From Schumannella luteola (GTDB taxonomy: Bacteria; Actinomycetota; Actinomycetes; Actinomycetales; Microbacteriaceae), in assembly GCF_013408685.1 (NCBI RefSeq), contig NZ_JACBZY010000001.1:310001-374000 (forward strand): DNA of 64,000 bases, written 5' to 3'. The notes under the pieces are model-generated. The model did not search any database, was not told the DNA's origin, and saw nothing but the letters and a program-made list of their open reading frames with translations. Position 1 is the first letter of the stretch, and every line of letters starts with the position of its first letter. Positions 1 through 8,084 of this stretch are shown here, one piece after another. Made by a program: the position numbers and the translations under genes.

Positions 1-441
1 CAGCTCGTCCATCAGGGCGAGGCGGTAGTTGCTGACGCCGATCGCCTTCACGAGGCCCTGCTCGCGCGCCTCGACCATGCGGCGGAAGGTGCCGACGCCG
101 GCGGTGCCGCCGGGCGGCCAGTGCATGAGCCACAGGTCGATCTGATCGACGCCGAGCGCCTGCAGGCTCGCGTCGAGGTGCTCGCGTTCGAGGCCGACCG
201 CATCCGGCGGCAGCTTCGTGGTGACGAAGATCTCGTCGCGCGGAACGCTCGTCGCGGCGAGGGCGGCGCCCACCGCATCCTCGTTGCGGTAGCGCGTGGC
301 GGTGTCGACGCTGCGGTAGCCGACCTCGAGCGCGGTCAGCACGGCGTCGCGGGCGGCGTCGCCGCGCAGCGGGTGCGTGCCGAAGCCGACGAGCGGCATG
401 ACGGCGCCGGCGGCGAGCGTGGTCGTGGGAACGGAAGTCAC
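1..441 (-). CDS. Aldo/keto reductase, partial (C-terminus beyond the window)
   Basis: This is the first 147 residues of an aldo/keto reductase, a cytosolic NADPH-dependent enzyme that reduces carbonyl groups on sugars or aldehydes. The reading frame starts at a GTG with a GAGAGGAC ribosome-binding site just upstream. The N-terminal part reads through MPLVGFGTHPL, then the Asp/Tyr active-site region DTATRYRNEDAVG, the catalytic Lys in TTKLP, and the His in LMHWPP, all in the order and spacing of the family. A typical member is about 270 residues, so roughly half is missing to the left of position 1. It is the last visible gene of the leftward run that begins with pxpA and may share its transcript. 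The substrate is unknown; the family is certain, the pathway is not. Confidence 0.85.
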   Translation of the reverse strand, partial: MTSVPTTTLAAGAVMPLVGFGTHPLRGDAARDAVLTALEVGYRSVDTATRYRNEDAVGAALAATSVPRDEIFVTTKLPPDAVGLEREHLDASLQALGVDQIDLWLMHWPPGGTAGVGTFRRMVEAREQGLVKAIGVSNYRLALMDEL

Positions 442-472
442 GATCGGTCCTCTCGGATGTGGCGGGCGCCGG

Positions 473-1558
473 TCAGTACAGCTCGATGAGGCGCATCGGC
501 ACGCGGTTCAGCACCTCGGCGCCCGACTCGGTGATGAGCGCCGTGGTCTGGAAGGCGATGCCCGATCCGCCGACGCCGGGGAGGGCGGCGCGGATGCTGA
601 TGGCCTCGTCGGGCTGCAGCTCGTCGCGCGAGTGCGCATCGATGAGCACGCCGCCCATGCCGGTGCCGATCGAGTAGCCGAGCAGCGGGTCGACGTCGGC
701 GAGCGGGACGGTGCCGCCGAGCGCGGCGGCGAAGGCGGCGTGCACCTGGCCGCCGGTGACGCCCGGCGCGAGCGCGGCGAGCGCCGCCTGTACTCCGGCG
801 CCCAGCGCCTCGGCCTGCGAACGCAGCTCGGCGCTCGGCGCCGAGAGCACGATCGTGGTGCCCGCGGCGCCGGCGTAGCCGCGCGACAGCGGGTAGAGCG
901 CGAAGGGCAGCGTCGACGCGACATCGAGCACGCCGGGCTCGACGCCGCGGCCGAGCAGCACCGCGATCGACTGCACCGGGTAGTGCGTCATGACGCTGGC
1001 GCCCTCGGCGCGCTCGAGCGGCGACCACCATCCGCCGCCGCCCGCCGAGCGCAGCGAGCGGTCGACGTTGCGCACGATCTCAAGGCTGCGCAGGTCGCGC
1101 GTCATGCGGTCGACGATCGCCGTGTAGCCGATGTCGGCGAGGTTCGCGGCCTCGCGCAGGCGGACGATCTCGTCGGCGTCGCGCGTGCGCATGGCCGCAT
1201 CCAGCAGCTCGGTGTCGGTCGGGGCGCCCGGCGTGACCGCATCGGGTGCGGCCGCGGCGACGATCTCGCGCAGCCGGGTGCGCTCGGCGGTGCGGCCGAG
1301 CGTCCAGTAGCGCACCTCGCCGTCGTAGCCGGCGCCCTCGATGAGCGGGCGGTCGGCAAGCGAGGCGACCAGCGCGACGCTGCCGTCGCGCCGCGCCACC
1401 GCGACCGGACCGCGCCCGGAGAAGCCGCGCACATCCACCTCGGTCAGGAAGGCGATCGCCGCGGGCGACTCGGCGACGACGGCGCCACGGCCGGCGTGGT
1501 CGAGTTCGGCGGCGACGCGGGCGCGCCGCGCGGTCAGGGCGGTGGAGCTGTCGGTCAT
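473..1558 (-). CDS. M24 (aminopeptidase P/creatinase fold) family protein, metal ligands apparently lost
   Basis: This 361-residue protein has the two-domain layout of the M24 family: an N-terminal creatinase-like half and a C-terminal pita-bread half (roughly residues 140-361). The start is the ATG at 1558, which has a GGGAGAGAC ribosome-binding site; an upstream in-frame ATG at 1624 lacks one. In metal-dependent members the C-terminal half carries two Asp, one His and two Glu ligands. Here the equivalents are not seen: the GHGIG-like position reads YSIGTGMGG, the TIEPG-like position reads SIRAALPG, and the RIED-like position reads IAFQTT. This suggests a metal-free enzyme like creatinase, or a non-enzymatic relative. 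It lies 79 bases downstream of an RraA-family gene and a 5-oxoprolinase operon, so a role in amide or lactam breakdown is a reasonable inference, not a demonstrated one. Confidence 0.75.
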   Translation of the reverse strand: MTDSSTALTARRARVAAELDHAGRGAVVAESPAAIAFLTEVDVRGFSGRGPVAVARRDGSVALVASLADRPLIEGAGYDGEVRYWTLGRTAERTRLREIVAAAAPDAVTPGAPTDTELLDAAMRTRDADEIVRLREAANLADIGYTAIVDRMTRDLRSLEIVRNVDRSLRSAGGGGWWSPLERAEGASVMTHYPVQSIAVLLGRGVEPGVLDVASTLPFALYPLSRGYAGAAGTTIVLSAPSAELRSQAEALGAGVQAALAALAPGVTGGQVHAAFAAALGGTVPLADVDPLLGYSIGTGMGGVLIDAHSRDELQPDEAISIRAALPGVGGSGIAFQTTALITESGAEVLNRVPMRLIELY

Positions 1559-1637
1559 GTCTCTCCCGGTGCTTCGATGGTGCGCAGGAACGGAGCGGGA
1601 TGCGGCGACGTCACACCGACGCATCCCCTGCCGAGGA

Positions 1638-2315
1638 TCACTCCTCGACGATGAGGCCCTTGGCCTTGAGCTTCTCGGTGAGCCCGTGGATCTCGATGAG
1701 CATGCGCTCCTGCTTGCGGTGCTCGGCGCGGATGTTCGCCTCGTGGTCTTCGCGCTCCTGGCAGAGGCGCGCGACCTCGGCCGCCTCCTCCGGCTTCACG
1801 ACGACGACGCCATCCGCGTCGCCCTTGATGATGTCGCCGGGCTCGACGATCTGGCCGCCGATCGCGATCGGGTAGTTCACCGGTCCGAGGGTCTCCTTGA
1901 CGGTGCCCTCGATGCTGATCGAACCCGAGAAGACGGGGAAGCCGAGCTTGCGGATGTCGGCGCTGTCGCGGATGCCCGAGTCGGTCACGAAGGCGGCGAG
2001 GCCCTTGGCGTGCGAGGCGGTGGCGATCACGTCGCCGAAGCCGCCCGAGTGGGCGAGCTCGCCCGCGGTGACGATGACGACGTCGCCCTTCTGGGCGTAG
2101 CTGATGCCGACCTGCACCATGATGTTGTCGCCCGGCTGGGCCTGCACGGTCACGGCGGGGCCGCAGAACTCCATGCTGTTGTCGATGGGCTTGATCTTGT
2201 ACGAGATCGCGCCCTTGCGACCCTGCGCCTCGTGGATGGTGGCCGACGAGAACTTGCCGATCGCGGCGACCAGCTCGGGGTCAGGGCGGTCGAACTTGGT
2301 GCGGACGTGGATCAT
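1638..2315 (-). CDS. RraA family protein (4-hydroxy-4-methyl-2-oxoglutarate / oxaloacetate aldolase-like)
   Basis: This 225-residue protein belongs to the RraA/HMG-aldolase family, whose members cleave 4-hydroxy-2-oxo acids or decarboxylate oxaloacetate with a divalent metal; some act as RNase E inhibitors instead. The family features are visible: the N-terminal ATIHEAQGRKG segment, GPAVTVQAQPGDN, the loop GGFGDVIATASHAKG, and the active-site stretch FVTDSGIRDSADI containing the conserved Arg and Asp. The C-terminus, with its charged helix rich in Glu, Arg and Lys, is longer than in RraA proper and resembles the aldolase group. The ATG follows a strong AAGGAGAACC site. It sits 44 bases downstream of pxpC in the same direction. 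An aldolase/decarboxylase role in the same catabolic route as the oxoprolinase is inferred from position only. Confidence 0.8.
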   Translation of the reverse strand: MIHVRTKFDRPDPELVAAIGKFSSATIHEAQGRKGAISYKIKPIDNSMEFCGPAVTVQAQPGDNIMVQVGISYAQKGDVVIVTAGELAHSGGFGDVIATASHAKGLAAFVTDSGIRDSADIRKLGFPVFSGSISIEGTVKETLGPVNYPIAIGGQIVEPGDIIKGDADGVVVVKPEEAAEVARLCQEREDHEANIRAEHRKQERMLIEIHGLTEKLKAKGLIVEE

Positions 2316-2359
2316 GCGGTTCTCCTTGTTATCTGTGGCGGGATGCGGTGCGGCCGCGA

Positions 2360-3460
2360 TCAGGCGCGGTGCGCCCCGACACGGGCCGCGGTGTCGGAGG
2401 CGAAGTCGAAGTCGGTGGTGAGCTCGGCGCCGTCGAAGGCGCCCGAGTCGGAGGCGACGCCGAGGCCGGTGCGGGCCGGGTCGGTCGCGGTGCGACCGGG
2501 CAGCTCGAGCCCGTGCTCGACGAGCGCCGTCTGCACGCGATCGCGCGCGTGACCGAGGGCGAGCTCGCGACGGCGGTGCTCATCGCGCGCACGCGCGACG
2601 CTGACCCGACGGAAGCGCACGGTCTGGCCGGGGCGCACCTGCGCCATAAGGTCGAGGGCGCCGGTCGTGAGCACGGCGAGCACGGGGTAGCCGGCGGTCA
2701 CGCCGCGGCCGCGGTGCAGCACGAGCAGCTGGCTGTCGGAGGGCACCTCGACGGCGCCGACGGGCACCCCGCGCGAGAGCACCTCGCTGGCGGTCTCGCG
2801 CTGCGGGGTCGCGCCGGTGAGGCGCAGTCCGACGTGGTTGCTGCGCGGGTCGACGGTGAACGGAGCCGCGAACAGCTTCTCGGCGCTGGCTCCGAACTCC
2901 TCGCGGTCGGGGCCGTCGGTGACGTCGATGACGGGCTCGCTCGGCACCGCGGGACCGCGGAGCCCGAGGTGGATGAGCGGCACGCGCAGGTGCGGGTTGC
3001 CGAGCGCGGGCGCCTCGACGAGCTGCGGCAGGTCGGCTCCGGCGACGAGCCGGGTTCCGAAGCCGATCATGCTGTCGGGCGCGACGCTGCCGAGTAGCGT
3101 CGGCACCTCGACCGAGCCGTGCACGGCGAGGTAGCTGCGCAGGCCGGGTCCGGTGATCGTGATGGCGATCTCGGCTCCGGCGGGCAGGCTGAGCGGCGTC
3201 AGTGCCGGATGCGGCTGCCCATCCACCCGCAGCTCGACCGGCGCACCGGTCACGGCGACGACCGCGCGGCGGTCGAGGCGCACCGTCAGCAGGCTGGCCG
3301 TGATCTCGATGAGCGGCGCCGACTCCGGGTTGCCGACGAGGATGTTCGCCAGCTTCGCCGAGGCCTGGTCGAGCGCGCCGTTGACCGAGAAGCCGAGGGC
3401 CGGGCCCTCGAAGCGGCCCAGGTCGGTGACGACCGCGTGTCCGGCCTCGAGCACCTTCAT
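2360..3460 (-). CDS. pxpC: 5-oxoprolinase subunit C (biotin-dependent carboxyltransferase family)
   Basis: This protein of 366 residues is PxpC (KipA/YbgK family), which together with PxpA and PxpB makes the ATP-dependent prokaryotic 5-oxoprolinase converting 5-oxoproline to glutamate. The N-terminus MKVLEAGHAVVTDLGRFEG and the following GVNGALD-like segment (SVNGALDQASAKLAN) are typical of the family, as are AVTGAPVEL and the YLAVHGSVEVPTLLGS block. The ATG start overlaps the pxpB stop by four bases, which implies translational coupling. The C-terminal tail of about 30 residues after the GYRRVS-like strand is longer than usual and of low complexity. The family is firm; whether the substrate here is 5-oxoproline or a related lactam is open, because YbgJ/YbgK-like pairs have several reported substrates. 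Confidence 0.88.
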   Translation of the reverse strand: MKVLEAGHAVVTDLGRFEGPALGFSVNGALDQASAKLANILVGNPESAPLIEITASLLTVRLDRRAVVAVTGAPVELRVDGQPHPALTPLSLPAGAEIAITITGPGLRSYLAVHGSVEVPTLLGSVAPDSMIGFGTRLVAGADLPQLVEAPALGNPHLRVPLIHLGLRGPAVPSEPVIDVTDGPDREEFGASAEKLFAAPFTVDPRSNHVGLRLTGATPQRETASEVLSRGVPVGAVEVPSDSQLLVLHRGRGVTAGYPVLAVLTTGALDLMAQVRPGQTVRFRRVSVARARDEHRRRELALGHARDRVQTALVEHGLELPGRTATDPARTGLGVASDSGAFDGAELTTDFDFASDTAARVGAHRA

Positions 3461-4257
3461 GACGCCATCCCCAGGTCGGAGCGCAGCGCGACCGGCGCCG
3501 CGGCGGAGCCGGCGTCCGAGACGGCGCGGTCGCCGGCGTCGTCGTCGTCGATCACGTGATCGGCGAGGAACGTGCCCTCGTAGTCGCCCCACTGCTCGGC
3601 GGCGATGGCGCGGAAGCGGATCGAGTCGCCGGGGCGGTAGGGCACGAGACGCGGGCTCGTGATGTCCATGACGCTCACCGGCGAGAGGCCGATGAGCCGC
3701 CATCCGCTCGGCGCGCGTACCGGCCCGAGCACGCCCTGCACGCCGGCGACCGAGATGGCGTTCGGCGGCACCTCGAGGCGCGGGTCGGCGAGGCGCGGGA
3801 TCGGCTTCGCGAAGTCGGGGCCGTCGATCATGCACGAGGCGGCGGGCCCGCCGAGGCAGCGCACGACGCGCTCCTCGGCCGTGTGCAGCGCCACGACCTC
3901 CGCCTCGGAGATGCCGAGGAAGTCGGCCACGAACGCGAGATCCGGCCCGTGCTCGCCGCCGTAGACGACAGGCAGCTCGAAGCGGCGGCGCGGATGCGCG
4001 TCGACCGGGGCGTCGCGCAGCGCGTCGCGCGCCATGAGCTGCAGCAGCGGCTCCAGCGCCTCGAACGACTGCACCATCGGGTCGAACTCGACGAGCATCG
4101 ACTCGTAGGTCGCGACCGCGCCGTGCACGCCCGGCAGCGGGCGGTCGGTCATCCAGTCGGCGACGCGGTGCACGGTCTGCCAGGCGGTCTCGGCATCTGC
4201 GTCGGCGACGGTCAGACGCAGCGCGCCCTCCCCGCTCGGCGACAGCGATACCCGCAT
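3457..4257 (-). CDS. pxpB: 5-oxoprolinase subunit B (KipI family)
   Basis: This 266-residue protein is PxpB (KipI/YbgJ), the allophanate-hydrolase subunit 1-like partner of PxpC in 5-oxoprolinase. Supporting segments are the central SYESMLVEFDP-like region (YESMLVEFDP), the FELPVVYGGEHGPDLAFVA block that is near-diagnostic of the family, FCFPGF-like LGGPAASCMIDG, and the C-terminal GWRLIGLSPVSVMD and PGDSIRFRAI strands. The start ATG lies one base after the pxpA stop, and the end overlaps the pxpC start by four bases, so pxpA, pxpB and pxpC are clearly one translation-coupled operon. The last 25 residues are acidic and poorly conserved. Function follows from the family and from the complete three-gene set. 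Confidence 0.88.
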   Translation of the reverse strand: MRVSLSPSGEGALRLTVADADAETAWQTVHRVADWMTDRPLPGVHGAVATYESMLVEFDPMVQSFEALEPLLQLMARDALRDAPVDAHPRRRFELPVVYGGEHGPDLAFVADFLGISEAEVVALHTAEERVVRCLGGPAASCMIDGPDFAKPIPRLADPRLEVPPNAISVAGVQGVLGPVRAPSGWRLIGLSPVSVMDITSPRLVPYRPGDSIRFRAIAAEQWGDYEGTFLADHVIDDDDAGDRAVSDAGSAAAPVALRSDLGMAS

Positions 4258-4258
4258 G

Positions 4259-5035
4259 TCAGCGTCCCTTGACGATCTCGGCGAGCGGGGCGAGGGTCAC
4301 GCCGGCGGCGACGAGCTCGTCGCGGATGCGGCGCGCCAGCGCGAGCGAGTCGGGGCCGTCGCCGTGCAGCAGCACCGAGTCGATCTCGATCGGCAGCACC
4401 TTGCCCGAGCGCGCGACGACCGTGCCCTCGGTGACCATGCGCAGCGTGCGCGCGACGATCACGTCGGGGTCGTGGATGACCGCGTCGGCCTCCTTGCGCG
4501 GCGTCAGCGTGCCGTCGTCTTCGTAGTTGCGGTCGATCGCGGCGACCATGGCGATCGTGAGCCCCCGCTCGGCGGCCGCCGTCACGACCTCGCCGGCCTG
4601 CGTCACGACGACGATCGAGGGGTCGAACTGCGCGACGGCGTCGGTCATCGCGGCGGCGTAGTCGGCGCGGGTGATGACGAGGTTGCCGAGGCGGCCGTGC
4701 GGGCAGAGGTGGCTGACCTTCGTGCCGTGGGCGGTGGCGAACGCCGCGAGGGCGCCGAGCTGGAACAGGATGTCGGTGCGCACCTCCTCGGCCGTGAGGT
4801 CCATCGCGCGACGGCCGAAGCCGTTGAGGTCGGGGAAGCTGGGGTGCGCGCCGATGCCGACGCCGCGCTCGGCGCACATCCGCACCGTGCGGTCCATGAT
4901 GCGCGGGTCGCCGGCGTGGAAGCCGCAGGCGATGTTCGCCGAGGTGAGGATCTCGAGCAGGCCCTCGTCGTCGGCCATCGTGTACGAGCCGTAGCCCTCG
5001 CCGAGATCGGCGACGAGGTCGATCGCTGCAGCCAT
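4259..5035 (-). CDS. pxpA: 5-oxoprolinase subunit A (LamB/YcsF family)
   Basis: This 258-residue protein is PxpA, the LamB/YcsF subunit of 5-oxoprolinase. The N-terminal DLVADLGEGYG motif, the segment TSANIACGFHAGDP, GIGAHPSFPDLNGFGRR, and the later HGDGPDSLALARRIR are hallmark motifs, with the Asp and His residues that line the active site. The ATG at 5035 has a GGGAGGAGCAG ribosome-binding site. It is the first gene of a leftward operon with pxpB, pxpC, an RraA-family gene, an M24-like gene and an aldo/keto reductase. The divergent LysR gene at 5201 shares its 165-base upstream region, so LysR control of this operon in response to the substrate is a reasonable inference. The usual DRAY segment reads DRNYEDDGTLTPR here, a minor variant. 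Confidence 0.92.
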   Translation of the reverse strand: MAAAIDLVADLGEGYGSYTMADDEGLLEILTSANIACGFHAGDPRIMDRTVRMCAERGVGIGAHPSFPDLNGFGRRAMDLTAEEVRTDILFQLGALAAFATAHGTKVSHLCPHGRLGNLVITRADYAAAMTDAVAQFDPSIVVVTQAGEVVTAAAERGLTIAMVAAIDRNYEDDGTLTPRKEADAVIHDPDVIVARTLRMVTEGTVVARSGKVLPIEIDSVLLHGDGPDSLALARRIRDELVAAGVTLAPLAEIVKGR

Positions 5036-5200
5036 GAGCCTGCTCCTCCCCGTCGACGGACACCTTCCGCCGACATCAGCGACGCTAGGCGCGGCGGTCG
5101 GAGCCCGGCCAATACCCCTTCGGGATGGACGCATAGAGCGTGGATATGGATGCGCGCCGCGGTCCCGGCGGGCGGCCGCGGCGGGGCTACCATCCCCTGC
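5036..5200. promoter_or_regulatory. Divergent promoter region between pxpA and a LysR regulator
   Basis: This 165-base gap separates the leftward oxoprolinase operon from the rightward LysR gene and must hold both promoters. Two imperfect dyads stand out: CCCTTCGGG at about 5115-5123 inside ATACCCCTTCGGGAT, and ATGGACGC with GCGTGGAT at about 5125-5146. LysR proteins commonly bind T-N11-A dyads in such shared regions, so these are candidate binding sites. This is position-based inference; no site has been shown. Confidence 0.45.
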
Positions 5201-6124
5201 ATGGACACGCGTCGCCTGCAGTACTTCGTGACGATCGTCGACGCGGGCACGATCACCCGCGCGGCCGAGATGCTCCACCTGGCGCAGCCCGCGCTGAGCC
5301 AGCACGTGGCGTCGCTCGAGAACGAGTTCGGGCACCAACTGCTGGTGCGCAGCCGCAAGGGCGTCGAGCCGACGGCGGCCGGCCAGGCCGTGTACCGCTA
5401 CGCCCTCGACGCCCTGCGACTCGAGTCGACCGTGCGCAAGGAGCTCGACACCGACTCCGACACCCCCTCGGGCACGGTCATGATCGGCCTAGCGACGTTC
5501 AGCATCGGGTCGATGCTCATGGTGCCGATCCTGCAGGCGATCCGTTCCCGCTATCCGCGCATCGTGATCCGTCTGGTCGAGACGCTGACGGTGGTGCACA
5601 GCCAGGCGATCCGCATGGGTCAGCTGGATGCGGCGCTGATCTTCGATCCGGGCCCGGTGAAGGGCGTGCGCTTCGACCGGGTGTCGCACGACGAGCTGTG
5701 CCTGGTGACGCCGGCCGAGATGCCGGTTCCGGGCGCGAGCGCCGAGGAGGTGCCGCTGTCGGCCCTGGGCCCGCTGCAGTTCCTGCTGCCGCCGCGCTCG
5801 CACACACTGCGCCGGCTGCTCGAGTCGGCGTTCCGGCAGAACAGCATGGAGCTCGACGTCGTGGTCGAGCTCGAGCACATGCGCCCGCTCGGCGAGGCGA
5901 TCTCGCTCGGACTGGGTGTGACGGTGCTGCCCCGCCCGGCCGCGGAGGCGATGTTCGCGGGCGGCGAGTTCGCGATCCGCCGCATCGTCGAGCCGACGAT
6001 CATGTCGTCGTTCACGGTCGCGACGCGCGACGAGGAGCCGCGGTCGCCGGCGATCATCGCGGTGACGGATGTGCTGCACGAGTTCGTGACGATGGGCGCG
6101 GCCCACGAGGGCGAGCAGCCCTAG
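5201..6124 (+). CDS. LysR-family transcriptional regulator
   Basis: This 307-residue protein is a LysR-type regulator: a winged helix-turn-helix at residues 1-60 (RRLQYFVTIVDAGTITRAAEMLHLAQPALSQHVASLE) followed by a periplasmic-binding-protein-like effector domain from about residue 90. The ATG at 5201 has no clear ribosome-binding site, so the message may be leaderless. It is divergent from pxpA, the usual arrangement for a LysR protein that controls its neighbour and itself; the likely ligand is a compound of the oxoprolinase/RraA route. The effector domain keeps the family's GLATFSIGSMLM and LGLGVTVLPRPA elements. Family assignment is certain and the target operon is inferred from gene order. 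Confidence 0.9.
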   Translation: MDTRRLQYFVTIVDAGTITRAAEMLHLAQPALSQHVASLENEFGHQLLVRSRKGVEPTAAGQAVYRYALDALRLESTVRKELDTDSDTPSGTVMIGLATFSIGSMLMVPILQAIRSRYPRIVIRLVETLTVVHSQAIRMGQLDAALIFDPGPVKGVRFDRVSHDELCLVTPAEMPVPGASAEEVPLSALGPLQFLLPPRSHTLRRLLESAFRQNSMELDVVVELEHMRPLGEAISLGLGVTVLPRPAAEAMFAGGEFAIRRIVEPTIMSSFTVATRDEEPRSPAIIAVTDVLHEFVTMGAAHEGEQP

Positions 6125-6215
6125 GGCGAACATCCCTGAGCCCGAGGGGTGATGCCGGCTGCGCTGGAGACGGCAGCGCTGACGCCGCCGCGCTGACGCC
6201 GCTGCCGGCATGCGT

Positions 6216-6234
6216 ATCCTATTGAATATCGGAT
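6216..6234. promoter_or_regulatory. AT-rich dyad upstream of the hydroxyacid dehydrogenase, candidate GntR operator
   Basis: The segment ATCCTATTGAATATCGGAT is a 19-base imperfect dyad (ATCC-N-AT ... AT-N-GGAT) in a strikingly AT-rich island 15 bases before the start codon at 6249. FadR/FCD-type GntR regulators favour such sites, and one is encoded just downstream at 7275. It could also contain the -10 element of the promoter. This is a candidate only. Confidence 0.4.
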
Positions 6235-6248
6235 TTCGAGGGAGCGAC

Positions 6249-7247
6249 ATGACCTACCGAGTGGCCATCACGCGCGGCATGGCCGACGACCACGGGACGA
6301 CGATCTTCGGCGACCTCGGTCTCGACCGACTCGACGCCGAGGGCATCGAGTGGCAGGTGCTCGCCGACGACGTCGCCGAGCTGCGCGCCGACCAGCTCGA
6401 CGGCGTCGACGCCGTGATCGTGCTCGGCGGCGAGAAGCTCACCGCCGCCTCGCTGCCCGGCGACGGCCGCCTCAAGCACGCCGCCCGCTTCGGCGCCGGC
6501 TTCGACGCGATCGACATCGACGCCGCCACCGCGAACGGCGTCGCCGTCACCAACACCTCCGAGGCCGTGCGCCGCCCCGTCGCCGACGCCGCCGTCGCGC
6601 TGCTCTTCGCCGCCGCCCACAACCTCGTCGTCAAAGACCACCTGGTGCGCGACGGGCGCTGGGGCGAGCGCCACCACTGGCACGGCCGCGGCCTCACCGG
6701 CCGCCGCGTCGGCGTCATCGGATTCGGCGGCATCGGCAGCGAGACCGCCCGCCTCGTCAGCGCGCTCGGCGTCGAGACCGTCGCCTGGAACCGCAGCGAC
6801 CGCAGCGCCGAGGCGGCTGAGCTCGGCATCCCCCTCGTCGGCTTCGACGAGCTGCTCGCCACCAGCGACTACGTGATCGTCACGGTCGCCGGCAACGCCG
6901 GCACCGCCCACCTCATCGGCGAGCGTGAGCTCGCGCTCATGCCCGCGCACGCCCAGCTCATCAACGTCGCCCGCGGCTCCGTCGTCGACGAGACCGCGCT
7001 CGTGCGCGCCCTCGAGCAGGGCGGCATCGCGGGCGCCGCCCTCGACGTCTTCGAGGCCGAGCCGCTGCCGACCTCGAGCCCGCTCATCGGGCGCGACGAC
7101 GTCATCCTCGCCCCGCACGCCCTGTGCTGGACCGACGCCTTCGCCCAGGCCGTCTCGCGCAGCGTGATCGACTCGGTGCTCGCCATCGCCCGCGGCGAGG
7201 CGCCCGCCACGATCGTCAACCCCGAGGCCGTGCCGGTGCGGAGCTGA
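6249..7247 (+). CDS. NAD-dependent D-2-hydroxyacid dehydrogenase family protein
   Basis: This 332-residue cytosolic protein has the two-domain fold of D-2-hydroxyacid dehydrogenases, which interconvert 2-oxo acids and D-2-hydroxy acids with NAD(P). The nucleotide-binding glycine motif is VIGFGGIGSETA (about residue 155), and the catalytic triad is in place: Arg in NVARGSVVDE, Glu in ALDVFEAEPL and His in ILAPHALCW. The ATG at 6249 has a GAGGGAG ribosome-binding site; an in-frame ATG at 6210 lies in the promoter region and was not chosen. Phosphoglycerate, glyoxylate and D-lactate dehydrogenases share the family and the substrate here is unknown. The GntR regulator 27 bases downstream probably shares the transcript. 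Confidence 0.88.
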   Translation: MTYRVAITRGMADDHGTTIFGDLGLDRLDAEGIEWQVLADDVAELRADQLDGVDAVIVLGGEKLTAASLPGDGRLKHAARFGAGFDAIDIDAATANGVAVTNTSEAVRRPVADAAVALLFAAAHNLVVKDHLVRDGRWGERHHWHGRGLTGRRVGVIGFGGIGSETARLVSALGVETVAWNRSDRSAEAAELGIPLVGFDELLATSDYVIVTVAGNAGTAHLIGERELALMPAHAQLINVARGSVVDETALVRALEQGGIAGAALDVFEAEPLPTSSPLIGRDDVILAPHALCWTDAFAQAVSRSVIDSVLAIARGEAPATIVNPEAVPVRS

Positions 7248-7274
7248 GCGGTGCCCACTCAGTACGCTGAGGCC

Positions 7275-7979
7275 ATGAGCGAGGTCACGGCAGCCGGCGG
7301 CCTCGCCCAGACCCGCCCGCTGCGCCGCCGCGCCGGGCTGCGCGAAGAAGTGCACGAGGCCGTGCTCGAGCTGCTCGTCACCGGCGCCATCGCCGAGGGC
7401 AGCGCCCTGCGCGTCGACGCGATCGCCCAGCAGCTCGGCGTCTCTCCGACGCCCGTGCGCGAGGCGCTCGTGCAACTCGAGTCGACCGGGCTCGTCGAGC
7501 ACGTCGCCAACAAGGGCTTCGCCGTCGCCGCCCGCCTCCGCCATGACGAACTGGCCGAGCTGGTGGATGCGCGCAGCGTGCTCGAGGTCGCCGCGGCCCG
7601 CCGCGCCGCGGCCGCCGCCGACCCGGAGCTCGCCGCCCGTCTCGACGAGCTGACGGCCCAGCAGGAGCGCGCCGCCGCCGGACTCGACGCCGCCGACGGG
7701 CTCGCCTGGCGCGAGTACCTGCGCATCGACCACGCCTTCCACGACGCGATCTTCGACGGCAGCCGCAACCGCTACCTGGTGCGCCTCGCGCACACGATCG
7801 ACGCGCAGGCGCAGCGCGTGCGCCAGTCGGTGCGCCTCGGCGTCACCGACGCCGACGCCGCCATCGCCGAGCACCGCGCCATCGCCGCCGCCATCGCGGC
7901 CGGCGACGTCGCGGCCGCCGACGCCGCCATGGCCGCGCACCTGCACCGGGTGCTCGAGCTCTCGCTCGACTCCGACTGA
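7275..7979 (+). CDS. GntR-family (FCD domain) transcriptional regulator
   Basis: This 234-residue regulator has an N-terminal GntR winged helix-turn-helix (LREEVHEAVLELLVTGAI ... VSPTPVREALVQLESTGLVEH) at about residues 20-90 and an all-helical FCD domain after it. The FCD metal-binding set can be followed: Asp/His in RIDHAFHDAIF, His in AEHRAIAAAI and His in MAAHLHRV, so a metal-assisted carboxylate ligand such as a hydroxy or sugar acid is expected. It lies 27 bases after the hydroxyacid dehydrogenase in the same direction, so it likely represses its own operon through the AT-rich dyad at 6216. The C-terminal half is unusually rich in alanine and aspartate. The ligand is not predictable from sequence. 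Confidence 0.9.
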   Translation: MSEVTAAGGLAQTRPLRRRAGLREEVHEAVLELLVTGAIAEGSALRVDAIAQQLGVSPTPVREALVQLESTGLVEHVANKGFAVAARLRHDELAELVDARSVLEVAAARRAAAAADPELAARLDELTAQQERAAAGLDAADGLAWREYLRIDHAFHDAIFDGSRNRYLVRLAHTIDAQAQRVRQSVRLGVTDADAAIAEHRAIAAAIAAGDVAAADAAMAAHLHRVLELSLDSD

Positions 7980-8084
7980 CGCGCGCGGCCCGCGGGTGCC
8001 GCACCCGCATCCCGCTCGCACTCCCCGACCTCGACTGCCGACCGCCGATCGCCGACCCGCGCCGCCGCGGCGCACGGAGGAACC

